Virus record (IMG/VR): IMGVR_UViG_3300049027_000140
Coordinates: 1-64,000 of that record
Strand: one strand, 5' to 3'
Length of the DNA stretch: 64,000 nucleotides
From: a virus
Below, one piece after another: positions 31,979 to 40,002 of this stretch. Each line of letters opens with the position of its first letter. Position 1 is the first letter of the stretch. A program made the translations under genes and the position numbers. Under the pieces are notes generated by a model that saw only the letters and a list, made by a program, of their open reading frames with translations, was not told where the DNA came from and ran no database searches.

Positions 31979-32412
31979 ACGCCGCTCGCATCTCGACCTT
32001 TGGCGGCTACGAGACCGCCCTCATCGCCGCCGCCAAGCTCAACGCCGGTCTCGGCGACGCCGCCCGGGTGCCCGGCTACCGCGCCGCGCTCATCGCCTCG
32101 CTGGAGCGCCTGCACCAGGCCGGCTGCGGCCCGTGGATCGCGGAGTGGCTCGAGTTCCTGAACGACGAGCGCTGCTGGCTCCCGATCTGGGAGGCCGACG
32201 GCCACGAGATGGTCAAGACGCTCGGCGCACTCCTGAACCTGGACGAGATGGCGCTGGAACTGCCCTGCCCGCGCAGCGTCCCGATCACTCCCCCGCCCTC
32301 GGTGACGGCTGAGGCCGATGAGCACGCCGCCGCGCGCGACACCCGCGACACGCTGCCGCCGCTCGGCGACGTGGAGCTCTGGGACCTCGAGAAAACCCTC
32401 GTTCCGGTTTGA
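31975..32412 (+). CDS. Hypothetical protein (145 aa)
   Basis: GTG start overlaps the upstream stop (GTGA). VNAARISTFGGYETALIAAA opens a helical protein with WIAEWLEFLNDERCWLPIWE in the middle and a disordered C-terminus. No motif recognised. Confidence 0.65.
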   Translation: MNAARISTFGGYETALIAAAKLNAGLGDAARVPGYRAALIASLERLHQAGCGPWIAEWLEFLNDERCWLPIWEADGHEMVKTLGALLNLDEMALELPCPRSVPITPPPSVTAEADEHAAARDTRDTLPPLGDVELWDLEKTLVPV

Positions 32413-32422
32413 GGAGGACGCC

Positions 32423-32833
32423 ATGCGAGCATTCGAGACCTTCCGATCCGAGCTTCTTGCGGCCCTCCGCGACGCGACCCGTGGCTACGGCTGCGACTCC
32501 TGGGAGCGCGCCGTGAGGACGCTCCCCCGCGCCGGCGCGCCGGAGTGGCGCGAGGACTGGCTCTACGCCGTCTCGGGCCACGGCAACGACGGCATGATCT
32601 ACCAGGTCGAGCGCGAGCTCGGCCGGGCCGGCAACACCCCGCGGAGCGCCCGCGCGTGGCTGCGCGTCTACGATCTGCTGGTCGGGCTGCGCGAGGAGTT
32701 GCGGACCGCGCCGGCGGTTGCGCCGGTGGTCGCGATCGGCGCCGATCCGGTCAAGGTCGCCTGCGAGTGCGTCTCCGGGTGCGCCGAGTGCGACGGCGAG
32801 GGCGTGACGTTCGTCGAGCCGGAGGCCGCGTGA
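32423..32833 (+). CDS. Hypothetical protein with C-terminal Cys cluster (136 aa)
   Basis: GAGGAGG precedes the ATG. MRAFETFRSELLAALRDATR begins a helical protein; the C-terminus has CECVSGCAECDGEG, resembling half of a DnaJ-type zinc cluster (CxxCxGxG). Function unknown. Confidence 0.65.
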   Translation: MRAFETFRSELLAALRDATRGYGCDSWERAVRTLPRAGAPEWREDWLYAVSGHGNDGMIYQVERELGRAGNTPRSARAWLRVYDLLVGLREELRTAPAVAPVVAIGADPVKVACECVSGCAECDGEGVTFVEPEAA

Positions 32834-33300
32834 ACCGCCCGGCGACCCGAGGCTCCGTGTGGGTCCGCCGCGAGGCTATCGCGCGCGCTGTTGCCGGCGA
32901 AGCGCTCGGCGGCGCAGAGGTCTGCACCGTGCTCGGTGTGACTTCGGCAGGTGTCGACGCTCTGACGTGGGGCGGCATGCGCAGCACCGTGCTGACGCCG
33001 GTGTTCCTCGACCTGTGGGAGCGAAGTCCCAGGCGCGATCTCTGCGTCTCTCGCACCGTCCGGCTGCTCGACCGTAAGGTGTCGCCGGAGCTCGACATCC
33101 GGCGTGGCGGATCGACCGTGTTCGTCCACGAGTGGGACTCGCTCGCGGCCGTGCGACGCGCGCTCGCCGGGTACGGATTGCGGCTCGGGAAGGTGGGGAG
33201 GAGGAAGAAGTACGGTCCGATCGGGTATCGATACGTGGGCACGACGTGGAGCGTGCGCGGGCACTTCCGCGAGCCAGCGCCGGCGATGGAGGGCAAGTGA
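32830..33300 (+). CDS. Hypothetical protein (156 aa)
   Basis: GTG start with GTGA overlap. An N-terminal helix set (WVRREAIARAVAGEALGGAE) resembles an HTH, followed by a basic beta-rich part (LRLGKVGRRKKYGPIGYRYV). Could bind DNA; not assigned. Confidence 0.6.
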   Translation: MNRPATRGSVWVRREAIARAVAGEALGGAEVCTVLGVTSAGVDALTWGGMRSTVLTPVFLDLWERSPRRDLCVSRTVRLLDRKVSPELDIRRGGSTVFVHEWDSLAAVRRALAGYGLRLGKVGRRKKYGPIGYRYVGTTWSVRGHFREPAPAMEGK

Positions 33301-33635
33301 ACCGCACCGGCGCCCCTGGCTTCGGCGACGCCGACGACGCCCTCGACGCCGAGCGCATCGACGGCATCGGGCACATCGCCCGCACGCAGCGCCTGAGCCC
33401 CCGCGGCCTGCACCAGAGCCCGGCCTACCTGCGCGGGCGCGTGGAGCGGCTGGCGGCGCGGCTGCGGGAGGAGGGCGGTGACCCTGGCAAGGTCGTCACG
33501 GCCGAGGATACGGCGGCTCTCCTCGCGGAGGTGCTGCGGCTGGAGGGGGAGATCGGCGCCGCGCTGAATCGGAAGCGCGAGCCGGTGACGGGACTGGACG
33601 AGCCGGGCGCCGGTGAGGCGATCGCGGCGGAGTGA
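33297..33635 (+). CDS. Hypothetical helical protein (112 aa)
   Basis: GTGA overlap start. The acidic N-terminus (DADDALDAERIDGIGHIART) is followed by a coiled coil (LRGRVERLAARLREEGGDPG; EDTAALLAEVLRLEGEIG). No known function. Confidence 0.6.
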   Translation: MNRTGAPGFGDADDALDAERIDGIGHIARTQRLSPRGLHQSPAYLRGRVERLAARLREEGGDPGKVVTAEDTAALLAEVLRLEGEIGAALNRKREPVTGLDEPGAGEAIAAE

Positions 33636-33645
33636 AGGAGGGGTC

Positions 33646-33789
33646 ATGGTCGGAGCACACCGGGTCATCCGGACGGCGAGCGAGGTGGCGGGATTCGTCG
33701 GCTTCATGGCGGCATGGGGCTGGGTGACGGTGAAAGGGCTCGTGAAGCACCCGGTCGCCCTTCTCCGCACCCTGCGGGGTGCCAGGTGA
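33646..33789 (+). CDS. Tiny membrane protein (47 aa)
   Basis: AAGGAGG precedes the ATG. MVGAHRVIRTASEVAGFVGF leads into a hydrophobic helix (AGFVGFMAAWGWVTVKGLV) and a basic tail. Probably peripheral or single-pass. Too short for standard gene finding but well placed in the tiling. Confidence 0.55.
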   Translation: MVGAHRVIRTASEVAGFVGFMAAWGWVTVKGLVKHPVALLRTLRGAR

Positions 33790-34049
33790 TCGGCGCGGCC
33801 ACCACGGTCCTCGTCACGCGCACGGTGGTGATCCGCCGCGGGCGTCGCATCGAGGTCTGCATCGAGCGCTACGACGTCGCCGTCTGCGAGGAGAAGCCGG
33901 GGAAGGCGCCGCTCCTGCTCGACACGCGCACGGGCGAGCCCTGGGCCGGCGCGTTCACCCCGGAGGAGCAGGCCGAGGCGGACGCGCTGCTGGAGCGGGC
34001 GCGGGAGATGCGGCGGCTGGATGAGACGCGGTGGCCGAGGGCGGCGTGA
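33786..34049 (+). CDS. Hypothetical protein (87 aa)
   Basis: GTG start in GTGA overlap. A beta-rich N-terminal part (TTVLVTRTVVIRRGRRIEVC) and an acidic helical C-terminus (PEEQAEADALLERAREMRRL). No domain recognised. Confidence 0.6.
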   Translation: MIGAATTVLVTRTVVIRRGRRIEVCIERYDVAVCEEKPGKAPLLLDTRTGEPWAGAFTPEEQAEADALLERAREMRRLDETRWPRAA

Positions 34050-34201
34050 TGGTGACGATCGGCGATCTGGCCGCGGCCGCGCTCGGCGTCTCCATCGCTG
34101 CCGGGCTCGTGTTCGCGGCGTGGTGCCTCGGCGTGCTGCTGGCCGATGCGGTGTGGGCGGCGAGACGGGTTGTGCGGCGGTGGCGGCAGAATGGCCGCTG
34201 A
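34049..34201 (+). CDS. Small membrane protein (50 aa)
   Basis: TGATG overlap gives the start. Residues 6-34 (DLAAAALGVSIAAGLVFAAW) are hydrophobic, with a basic C-terminus (ARRVVRRWRQNGR). Single-pass, positive side inside. Function unknown. Confidence 0.55.
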   Translation: MVTIGDLAAAALGVSIAAGLVFAAWCLGVLLADAVWAARRVVRRWRQNGR

Positions 34202-34210
34202 GGAGGAGCG

Positions 34211-34453
34211 ATGGCGACGAAGAAGATGACGGGCAAGGACATCTCGACGGAGCAGGTGCTCGCCGCGGTGGGCGACGGCGCGACGTTCGGGGACATGTGC
34301 GCGAAGCTCGGACTGCCGTGCGACTCGCGCGCGCTCGACCAGGCGCTCCAGCGGGAGAAGCGCGCGGGGCGCATCCGCCTCGGCGAAAAGCGGCGGTGGG
34401 TCAAGGCGGATGCGCCGCCAGCGGCGAAGGCGAAGCGCGAGAGGTCGGCGTGA
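34211..34453 (+). CDS. Small winged-helix-like protein (80 aa)
   Basis: GGAGGAGC precedes the ATG. ISTEQVLAAVGDGATFGDMC then RALDQALQREKRAGRIRLGE resembles the helices and wing of a small wHTH domain (last strand RRWVKADA). A DNA-binding role is plausible. Confidence 0.55.
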   Translation: MATKKMTGKDISTEQVLAAVGDGATFGDMCAKLGLPCDSRALDQALQREKRAGRIRLGEKRRWVKADAPPAAKAKRERSA

Positions 34454-35256
34454 CAGCTCCGAAGCTGTTCGCGCTCGCGACGCTGGTCGATTCTGGCGAC
34501 CGGTTCGTCACGGTCGACGCCGGCCACGCTGGTCACTTCGACCTGCACTTCAACAACCTCGTGCCGGCGGAGATCGCGGCGCTGAACGGGAAGCATCGTG
34601 CGCTCCGCGTCACCATCGAGCCCGCCTCCCCCGCCCCTTCGCCGCCTCGCTCCGCCGAGGAGATCGCGCGGGAGATGGTTCAGCCGATGACGCGGGAGGA
34701 TCGCGTCGACGGCGAGTTTCGCATGCTGGTGCGGGCCGGAGGCTGGCAGACCGAGGTGTCGACGCGCGCGCCAGACACGCTCGTCTGCGTCGTCGCCCGT
34801 GCCATCGAGCAGGCCAACGTTGACGGCGCCGCGGCGGAGCGCGCAGCGCAGAACGAGCGACTGACTGCGCAGATTCGCGACGACTGGAAGATCCCCGCGG
34901 TCGACCATTACCGCGAAGGCTTGCACCGCATATGGCGGGGCGAGCCGAACCCGCAGGCAATCGCGTGCTCGTACCTCGGCGAGGACGACCCGTCGCAGCC
35001 CCGCGACCTCGCCGGCCGCATCCGCGCGCTGGTGATGGAGTACGCGGGGCGGTGGTGCGACGCAGTTGGCGATGCGGACGTGGGCGTCGAGAACGCGCTG
35101 GCCGCGCTCCGGTTTGCTCTGGCGGCTCACAACAGAGGCGGCGACGTCCAGAACCACATTCTCTGGATGAAGCAGCGAACGTGCCAGTACACGCGCAGAG
35201 CAGCCGACGAGCTCGAGGCCATCGTGCGCGAGTGCGGGGAGGAGAAGCGGTCATGA
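34450..35256 (+). CDS. Hypothetical protein (268 aa)
   Basis: GTG start (GTGA overlap). The N-terminal 60 residues are beta-rich (LFALATLVDSGDRFVTVDAG). The rest is helical with conserved-looking aromatic motifs (AAHNRGGDVQNHILWMKQRT). No enzyme motif is recognised. Confidence 0.65.
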   Translation: MTAPKLFALATLVDSGDRFVTVDAGHAGHFDLHFNNLVPAEIAALNGKHRALRVTIEPASPAPSPPRSAEEIAREMVQPMTREDRVDGEFRMLVRAGGWQTEVSTRAPDTLVCVVARAIEQANVDGAAAERAAQNERLTAQIRDDWKIPAVDHYREGLHRIWRGEPNPQAIACSYLGEDDPSQPRDLAGRIRALVMEYAGRWCDAVGDADVGVENALAALRFALAAHNRGGDVQNHILWMKQRTCQYTRRAADELEAIVRECGEEKRS

Positions 35257-35594
35257 AGCTCAAAGTCGGCCAGACGGCGACGTGGACATCCCAGGCCGGC
35301 GGCATCGCCCGCGAGAAGACCGGGAAGGTGCTCGCGATCGTCACCGCGGGGGAGAGCCTCGGGATCGTGCGGCGGCGACTCAGGCTCGACGTGCTCCGCC
35401 GGGACGTGAAAGCGGACGCCGACACGTCGATGTTCGATCGGTACCTCATTGAGGTCATGGTCGATCGCAAGCGCGGCGGCCCGAAGCCGGTGCTCTACGT
35501 GCCCAAGTGCTCGGTGGTCGACGCGCAGGTGGCTGCCGCGCCGGAGGCGAAGGCGCGCCAGGAGTCGTTCCGCCTCATCACGGAGGCCCTGTGA
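35253..35594 (+). CDS. Hypothetical beta-rich protein (113 aa)
   Basis: MKLKVGQTATWTSQAGGIAR starts a domain of the KTGKVLAIV type seen in small beta-barrel proteins of phages, where V-G-x-x-V-x-W plus K-x-G-x-V repeats occur. The C-terminal part is helical. ATG overlaps the upstream stop (ATGA). Confidence 0.6.
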   Translation: MKLKVGQTATWTSQAGGIAREKTGKVLAIVTAGESLGIVRRRLRLDVLRRDVKADADTSMFDRYLIEVMVDRKRGGPKPVLYVPKCSVVDAQVAAAPEAKARQESFRLITEAL

Positions 35595-35809
35595 CCGCGG
35601 CCGCCCAGCTCTGCCGCTGCTGCCGCGGCGTCGGCGCCGTCGTGGAGGAGCTCCGCGCCCGCGGCTGGCGCGCCCGGCGAACGGTGGCCTGCGAGGCGCC
35701 CGGCTGCGTGGGCGGCGTCGTGACGCCCGCGGCGCTCGGGCTGAGGCTGGCGGTGAGCTGGGATGGGCTCGTGGGCGTGTGCAGGGTTGTGGAGGTGGGG
35801 CTTTGCTGA
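35591..35809 (+). CDS. Zinc-ribbon-like protein (72 aa)
   Basis: GTG start overlaps the upstream stop. LCRCCRGVGAVVEELRARG and CEAPGCVGGVV give two CxxC-like pairs spaced about 30 residues, resembling a DnaJ-type or zinc-ribbon module. Function unknown. Confidence 0.6.
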   Translation: MTAAAQLCRCCRGVGAVVEELRARGWRARRTVACEAPGCVGGVVTPAALGLRLAVSWDGLVGVCRVVEVGLC

Positions 35810-35819
35810 GGAGGATGTG

Positions 35820-36254
35820 ATGGACATCGACATTCGCATCGGTCGTTTCAGGCTCTCATGGTCGTCGCGCTCATCGCTCATGCCGGAGAGCGCCCGGGAG
35901 ATGGAGCAGGAACTCCTGAGCCTCCGCGCTCGGAACCGGCACATCGAGCTCAAGGAGATGGACATGCAGGACCTCCTCCGGCGCGAGCTCCGCGGCGAGC
36001 CCGAGGACGAGCCGAGCCCGCACGCGGCGAAGTGCGCGGCCGACCTGATCCGGCGCCTGAAAGAGGAGCTGGCCGAGGAGCGCTCCGGCGCGCGCGAGCT
36101 CCTCACCGGGCTGATGAAGCGCGGAGCCACGCTCGCCCAGGTCGCGGACGCGGCCGGCGTCGAGTTGGACGAGCACCTCGACGACAACCAGATCGTCGGC
36201 GCGGTCCGGAGCCTGCGGGCGCGCACGGCGCCGCTGGTGCGGAGCGCGGCGTGA
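35820..36254 (+). CDS. Coiled-coil protein (144 aa)
   Basis: GAGGATGTG precedes the ATG. Short beta start (MDIDIRIGRFRLSWSSRSSL) then a long helix (REMEQELLSLRARNRHIELK) and a C-terminal HTH-like segment (RGATLAQVADAAGVELDEHL). It overlaps the exonuclease gene and may be its partner. Confidence 0.6.
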   Translation: MDIDIRIGRFRLSWSSRSSLMPESAREMEQELLSLRARNRHIELKEMDMQDLLRRELRGEPEDEPSPHAAKCAADLIRRLKEELAEERSGARELLTGLMKRGATLAQVADAAGVELDEHLDDNQIVGAVRSLRARTAPLVRSAA

Positions 36255-36973
36255 TCCTCGCCCTCGACATCGAGACCATCCGTCACCCGGACGTCCCGGC
36301 GCCGGAGGCCGACGAGCAGGAGGACCGCTGCCCGGCGGCGCCGCATCACCGGATCGTCGCGGCGGCTGGAGTGGTGCTGGAGGAGCAGCACAAGCCGCTC
36401 TGGTACGAGGCTGACCGCGCCGTGACGTTCGGCGAGGGCAGCACGGAGGAGCCCGTGATACTGGAGCACCTCGCGCGCGCCTTCCGGAACCGGCCGCAGC
36501 TGCTCACCTGGAACGGCGACGGCTTCGATCTGCGCGTGATCATCGCCGCGGCGATGGAGCACGGCATCCCGGTGCCGTGGCTCCTCTCCCGCGAGGTGAC
36601 CTATCGATACGGCTGTGACGGCCACGAGGACCTCTGCGACACGCTCTCGCAGTACGGAGCGGCGAGGCGTGCCAAGCAGGACGCTTACGCCCGGCGGATC
36701 GGCCTGCCGGGGAAGATGGGCGTGGATGGCGGAGACGTGGCCGCGATGGTTGCCGAGGGCCGCCTGGAGGTGCTGCGAGAGTACAACCTCCAGGACTGCG
36801 GCCAGCTCGCGGGGGTGTTCATCCGGCGCGAGTACGTGGCCGGGCGGCTGACGCTGGAGGGGTACCGGCAGAGCGCGGCGTCGCTCGTGGGCTTGATGGA
36901 GAGAACGCCGGGGCTTCGGCCGATCGTCGAGCACGAGCGGTTCAACCGGAAGCGTTTTTTGCTGGAGGGGTAG
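36251..36973 (+). CDS. DnaQ-like 3'-5' exonuclease (PolB-exo2 type) (240 aa)
   Basis: Exo I is ALDIET (Asp and Glu at 5-7), Exo II is WNGDGFDLRVI, and Exo III is YNLQDC, matching the DEDD exonucleases related to PolB proofreading domains. The protein lacks a polymerase domain. It lies directly before YqaJ and RecT, so it probably trims DNA ends in recombination-dependent replication. GTG start in GTGA overlap. Confidence 0.8.
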   Translation: MILALDIETIRHPDVPAPEADEQEDRCPAAPHHRIVAAAGVVLEEQHKPLWYEADRAVTFGEGSTEEPVILEHLARAFRNRPQLLTWNGDGFDLRVIIAAAMEHGIPVPWLLSREVTYRYGCDGHEDLCDTLSQYGAARRAKQDAYARRIGLPGKMGVDGGDVAAMVAEGRLEVLREYNLQDCGQLAGVFIRREYVAGRLTLEGYRQSAASLVGLMERTPGLRPIVEHERFNRKRFLLEG

Positions 36974-37828
36974 ATGCTGACGGAATCCCAACGCGCAGCC
37001 AGGATGGCGGGGCTCGGCAGTTCGGATATCGCTGCGGTGGCCGGCGAGCACCCGTACAAGAACGCGCACGCCGTCTGGCTGGAGAAGCGCGGGCTCGTGG
37101 ATCCGCAGCCCGAGACCGACGCGACGTGGCTGGGCCACCAGATGGAGCCCATCATAGCTGCCCGGTACGCGCAGGAGATGGGCGTGCGCATCGTTCCAGG
37201 ACCCGGCACGGTCGCGCATCCGGAGCACCCGTGGGCGCTCGCGACGACCGACTACGAGCATGCGGACGGCGCGCGCGTGGTCGAGTGCAAGTGGGTTGGA
37301 ATGCGGCCTATGGCACACTGGTCAATGGATGCGGACGGAGCGCCGATCTACGTGAATCTGCAAATGCAGCATCAGATGTTCGTGCGAGGCATCAACCGCG
37401 CCGACTGCGCTGTCATCTTCGGCGCAACTGCCGAGTTCAGGATCTACGAGTTCACGCGGGACAACGGGATAATCGATGCTATCTTCCGCATCGGCCAGCG
37501 CTTCTGGCAGCGAGTGCTCGACGGCGAGCCGCCGCCCATCGACGAGACGGAGGAGGCGCGGCAGACGCTGCTCGCGCTCTACCCGACGAGCTACGCGCCG
37601 CTGAAGCCGGCGCCGCCGGAAGCTGACCGGTGGTTCCAGGAGCACGAGGCGGCGGACGCCGATGCGGAGGCGGCGCTGGCGAGGAAGAAGCTGGCGGCGA
37701 ACAAGCTGCGTGAGGCGATCGGGGATGCCGTGGGGATCGAGGGTCCCTTCGGCAAGGCGACTTGGAAGGCGGACAAGAGGGGCGTGCGCACGCTGCGCAC
37801 CTACCCGAGGAAGGAGCGCGCCGCGTAG
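36974..37828 (+). CDS. YqaJ/lambda-exo-like viral recombination exonuclease (284 aa)
   Basis: RMAGLGSSDIAAVAGEHPYK is the usual YqaJ opening; GHQMEPIIAARYA has the metal-binding Glu, and VVECKWVG supplies the E-x-K catalytic pair, with Gln in NLQMQHQMFV next. It degrades one strand of dsDNA to load the annealase encoded just downstream. The start is immediately after the exonuclease stop, and RecT follows after 14 bases. Confidence 0.85.
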   Translation: MLTESQRAARMAGLGSSDIAAVAGEHPYKNAHAVWLEKRGLVDPQPETDATWLGHQMEPIIAARYAQEMGVRIVPGPGTVAHPEHPWALATTDYEHADGARVVECKWVGMRPMAHWSMDADGAPIYVNLQMQHQMFVRGINRADCAVIFGATAEFRIYEFTRDNGIIDAIFRIGQRFWQRVLDGEPPPIDETEEARQTLLALYPTSYAPLKPAPPEADRWFQEHEAADADAEAALARKKLAANKLREAIGDAVGIEGPFGKATWKADKRGVRTLRTYPRKERAA

Positions 37829-37842
37829 GCGCGGAGGACGAG

Positions 37843-38718
37843 ATGGCGAATCAGGCACCGGCGAACATGACGACGACCAACGGCAACGGCAGCGCGGCTG
37901 TGGTGAGGGGGCCGCAGGCGCGGCTCAAGGCCATCAAAGAAGAGCTGGCCAAGGCGAGCAAGACGCTGGCGGTGCTGCTGCCGAAGCACGTCACCATCGA
38001 CCGCATGGTCCGGATCGTGACGTCATCGGTCAGCAGGACCCCTGCCCTACTCGACTGCACGCCGCAGTCGATCGTCCTCGCGACGGCGCAGGCGTGCGCG
38101 CTCGGTCTGGAGCCGGGGACCGCGCTCGGGCTCGGCTACCTCGTGCCCTTCAAGAAAGAGGCGCAGTTCATCCCAGGTTACCGCGGCCTGGCGAAGCTCG
38201 CGGTGCAGAGCGGCGAGGTGCAGTGGATCCAGTCGCGTGTTGTCTACGAGAAGGACACTTTCTCCATCGACTACGGCACCGAGCAGAAGATCGTCCACGC
38301 TCCCTTCCTCGCCGAGGAGGACGCCGGCAAGGTCATCGGCGCCTACGCGGTCGCGGAGATGAAGAACGGCGCGAAGCTGTTCGAGTTCATGACGATCGCT
38401 CAACTGGAGGGCATCCGGCGCCGCTCGAAGTCGGCGGACGACGGCCCGTGGAAGACGGACACGGAGGAGATGTACCGGAAGACGACCGTCCGCCGCCTCT
38501 GCAAGTCGCTTCCGCTCTCCGAGGAGCGCCTGGAGCGCGCACTTCACCATCAGGCGGTGGCCGAGGCCGGCGAGGCGCCCGACTACGGCGACGTGATCGA
38601 GGTGCTCGGCGACGTGGCCGAGGACGCGACGAACGGCGGCGACGGAGCGCCCGCCCCCGAGCCATCCCGCACGGACGCCGCGCGTGACCGTCTCCAGGCG
38701 CGGGCGGGCCAGTCGTGA
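37843..38718 (+). CDS. recT: RecT-family single-strand annealing protein (291 aa)
   Basis: The core shows RIVTSSVSRTPALLDCTPQS, LATAQACALGLEPGTALGLG and QFIPGYRGLAKLAVQSGEV, the defining RecT blocks, followed by FMTIAQLEGIRRRSK. It anneals complementary ssDNA produced by the adjacent exonuclease. The C-terminus is acidic and variable. GAGGACGAG precedes the ATG at 37843. Confidence 0.9.
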   Translation: MANQAPANMTTTNGNGSAAVVRGPQARLKAIKEELAKASKTLAVLLPKHVTIDRMVRIVTSSVSRTPALLDCTPQSIVLATAQACALGLEPGTALGLGYLVPFKKEAQFIPGYRGLAKLAVQSGEVQWIQSRVVYEKDTFSIDYGTEQKIVHAPFLAEEDAGKVIGAYAVAEMKNGAKLFEFMTIAQLEGIRRRSKSADDGPWKTDTEEMYRKTTVRRLCKSLPLSEERLERALHHQAVAEAGEAPDYGDVIEVLGDVAEDATNGGDGAPAPEPSRTDAARDRLQARAGQS

Positions 38719-39239
38719 GCCCGGACCAGCGCGTCCAGGCTGAGCTGACGGCGATCCGGCGCGAGCTGGCCGAGATCAAGGCGCTCCTCCTGGGTGGATC
38801 GGGTGCAGCAGCGGCGCGTGGAGGGTCCGGCGCCGGCCGCGGCGGCGCGGTAGCCGACGACCGCGACCTCGATAGCGACTACGGCAACTTCAGCATCAAG
38901 CGCGATCCACCGCGCTGGGACGGGCAGAGCTACGTGGGCTACAAGCTCAGCGAGACGGAGCCCGCATACCTCGACGTCCTCGCCTCGTTCAAGGACTGGC
39001 AGGCGGACAAGGACGAGCAGCAGGACAAGCGCGACGCGAAGGGGCGGCCTACCGCGCCCATGAACCGCAAGGACGCGGCCCGCGCTCGCGGGTGGGCTAC
39101 GAGGCTGCGGAATGGGTGGGCGGCTGGCGGCGGGGGCGGCGGGCACGCGAACGGTCACGGCGCCCCGTCTGGGGGCGGCTATGAGCAGCACGCGAACGGC
39201 TTCAGCGGCGGCGACGCCGATGACGGGATCCCGTTCTGA
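38715..39239 (+). CDS. SSB-tailed recombination accessory protein (174 aa)
   Basis: The last residues, GGDADDGIPF, match the conserved acidic tip of bacterial SSB (D-D-x-I-P-F), preceded by a Gly/Asn-rich linker. The N-terminal half, with a short coiled coil (RVQAELTAIRRELAEIKALL) and a basic aromatic domain (NFSIKRDPPRWDGQSYVGYK), is not a recognised OB fold. It overlaps RecT as GTGA. It may be a divergent ssDNA-binding protein or a mimic that recruits SSB-interacting proteins. Confidence 0.7.
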   Translation: MSPDQRVQAELTAIRRELAEIKALLLGGSGAAAARGGSGAGRGGAVADDRDLDSDYGNFSIKRDPPRWDGQSYVGYKLSETEPAYLDVLASFKDWQADKDEQQDKRDAKGRPTAPMNRKDAARARGWATRLRNGWAAGGGGGGHANGHGAPSGGGYEQHANGFSGGDADDGIPF

Positions 39240-39535
39240 TGCTCACCGCCCTCGACCTCGCCACCATCGACGCCTCCTGGGACGAGGAGCCCAGCGGCGT
39301 CCGCGCCCGCCCGCAGCGCAAGCCGCCGCTCCCGGTCCAGGCGATGCCGACCGAGGCCGTAGCGGCGCTCTACCTGCTCACGCGCTTCGAGCTGGAGGAC
39401 CGCCTCGACTCCGGGCAGCGCCTGCGGGTCGAGCTCGACGGCGACGTGTTCGAGGTGGTGCGGGTGGCCGACCGGTTCGACGCGGAGGGCAGGTTCGTGG
39501 CGAAGGGCGGGCTGCGGGTGGAGAGAAAGCGATGA
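39239..39535 (+). CDS. Hypothetical protein (98 aa)
   Basis: MLTALDLATIDASWDEEPSG then a basic Pro-rich part and a C-terminal beta domain (QRLRVELDGDVFEVVRVADR), which resembles small PilZ-like or other barrel folds only in outline. TGATG overlap start. Confidence 0.6.
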   Translation: MLTALDLATIDASWDEEPSGVRARPQRKPPLPVQAMPTEAVAALYLLTRFELEDRLDSGQRLRVELDGDVFEVVRVADRFDAEGRFVAKGGLRVERKR

Positions 39536-39603
39536 TCTGGGCGGCTCTGGTGGCGTTCGGGTGGCTGGTCGCGGCCGACGTGGCCGAGAGGAGGCGGCGA
39601 TGA
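39532..39603 (+). CDS. Membrane microprotein MIWAALVAF (23 aa)
   Basis: MIWAALVAFGWLVAADVAER is one hydrophobic stretch with a basic end (RRRR). It uses an ATGA overlap with the previous stop and is followed, in the same manner, by a similar microprotein. The repeated opening MIW and the overlaps argue against chance. Confidence 0.45.
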   Translation: MIWAALVAFGWLVAADVAERRRR

Positions 39604-39677
39604 TCTGGGTGGTGGCGTGGCTGATGGTATTCCGCCTCGGCTCGGCCGTGGGCGGCGATGTGGAGTGGAGGAAGTGA
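39600..39677 (+). CDS. Membrane microprotein MIWVVAWLM (25 aa)
   Basis: MIWVVAWLMVFRLGSAVGGD is another short hydrophobic peptide with charged end (VEWRK). It looks like a tandem duplicate of 39532-39603 (ATGATCTGG shared at the start of both). Possible small membrane effector. Confidence 0.45.
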   Translation: MIWVVAWLMVFRLGSAVGGDVEWRK

Positions 39678-39787
39678 TGAAACCGATCTTCTCGATTCAG
39701 GGCATTCTCCACCGGGACGCGCTCTCGGTGCTCGCCGGGTGCTTCTGCCTGCGGGCGATGCAGCGCCGGGACTGGGGGAAGGCGTGA
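39677..39787 (+). CDS. Small peptide with CxC motif (36 aa)
   Basis: MKPIFSIQGILHRDALSVLA continues to GCFCLRAMQRRDWGKA. Third in the run of overlapping microgenes; GAGGAAG upstream is a fair ribosome site. Function unknown. Confidence 0.45.
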   Translation: MKPIFSIQGILHRDALSVLAGCFCLRAMQRRDWGKA

Positions 39788-40002
39788 CGCTGGGCCAGCT
39801 CCTCTGGCTGGTCGCACGCGGGCTCGGTATCGCCCTACTGGGAGTGCTGTGCCTGCTCCTCATCCCGGCGCACTGGCTGCTGGACCACGGCGGCCGCGGG
39901 CTCGCGCGGATGGCAGACCGCATCGTCGCGTTCGTGGCCTGGACCATCGAAGCCTTCGAGGCCTGGAAGCGCGACGTGCGGGCGACGGAGGCAAGCCTGT
40001 GA
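39784..40002 (+). CDS. Membrane protein, amphipathic (72 aa)
   Basis: GTG start overlapping the previous stop. Residues 8-30 (LVARGLGIALLGVLCLLLIP) are a strong transmembrane segment; the rest is amphipathic helix with charged end (FEAWKRDVRATEASL). Perhaps functions with the preceding microproteins. Confidence 0.6.
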   Translation: MTLGQLLWLVARGLGIALLGVLCLLLIPAHWLLDHGGRGLARMADRIVAFVAWTIEAFEAWKRDVRATEASL

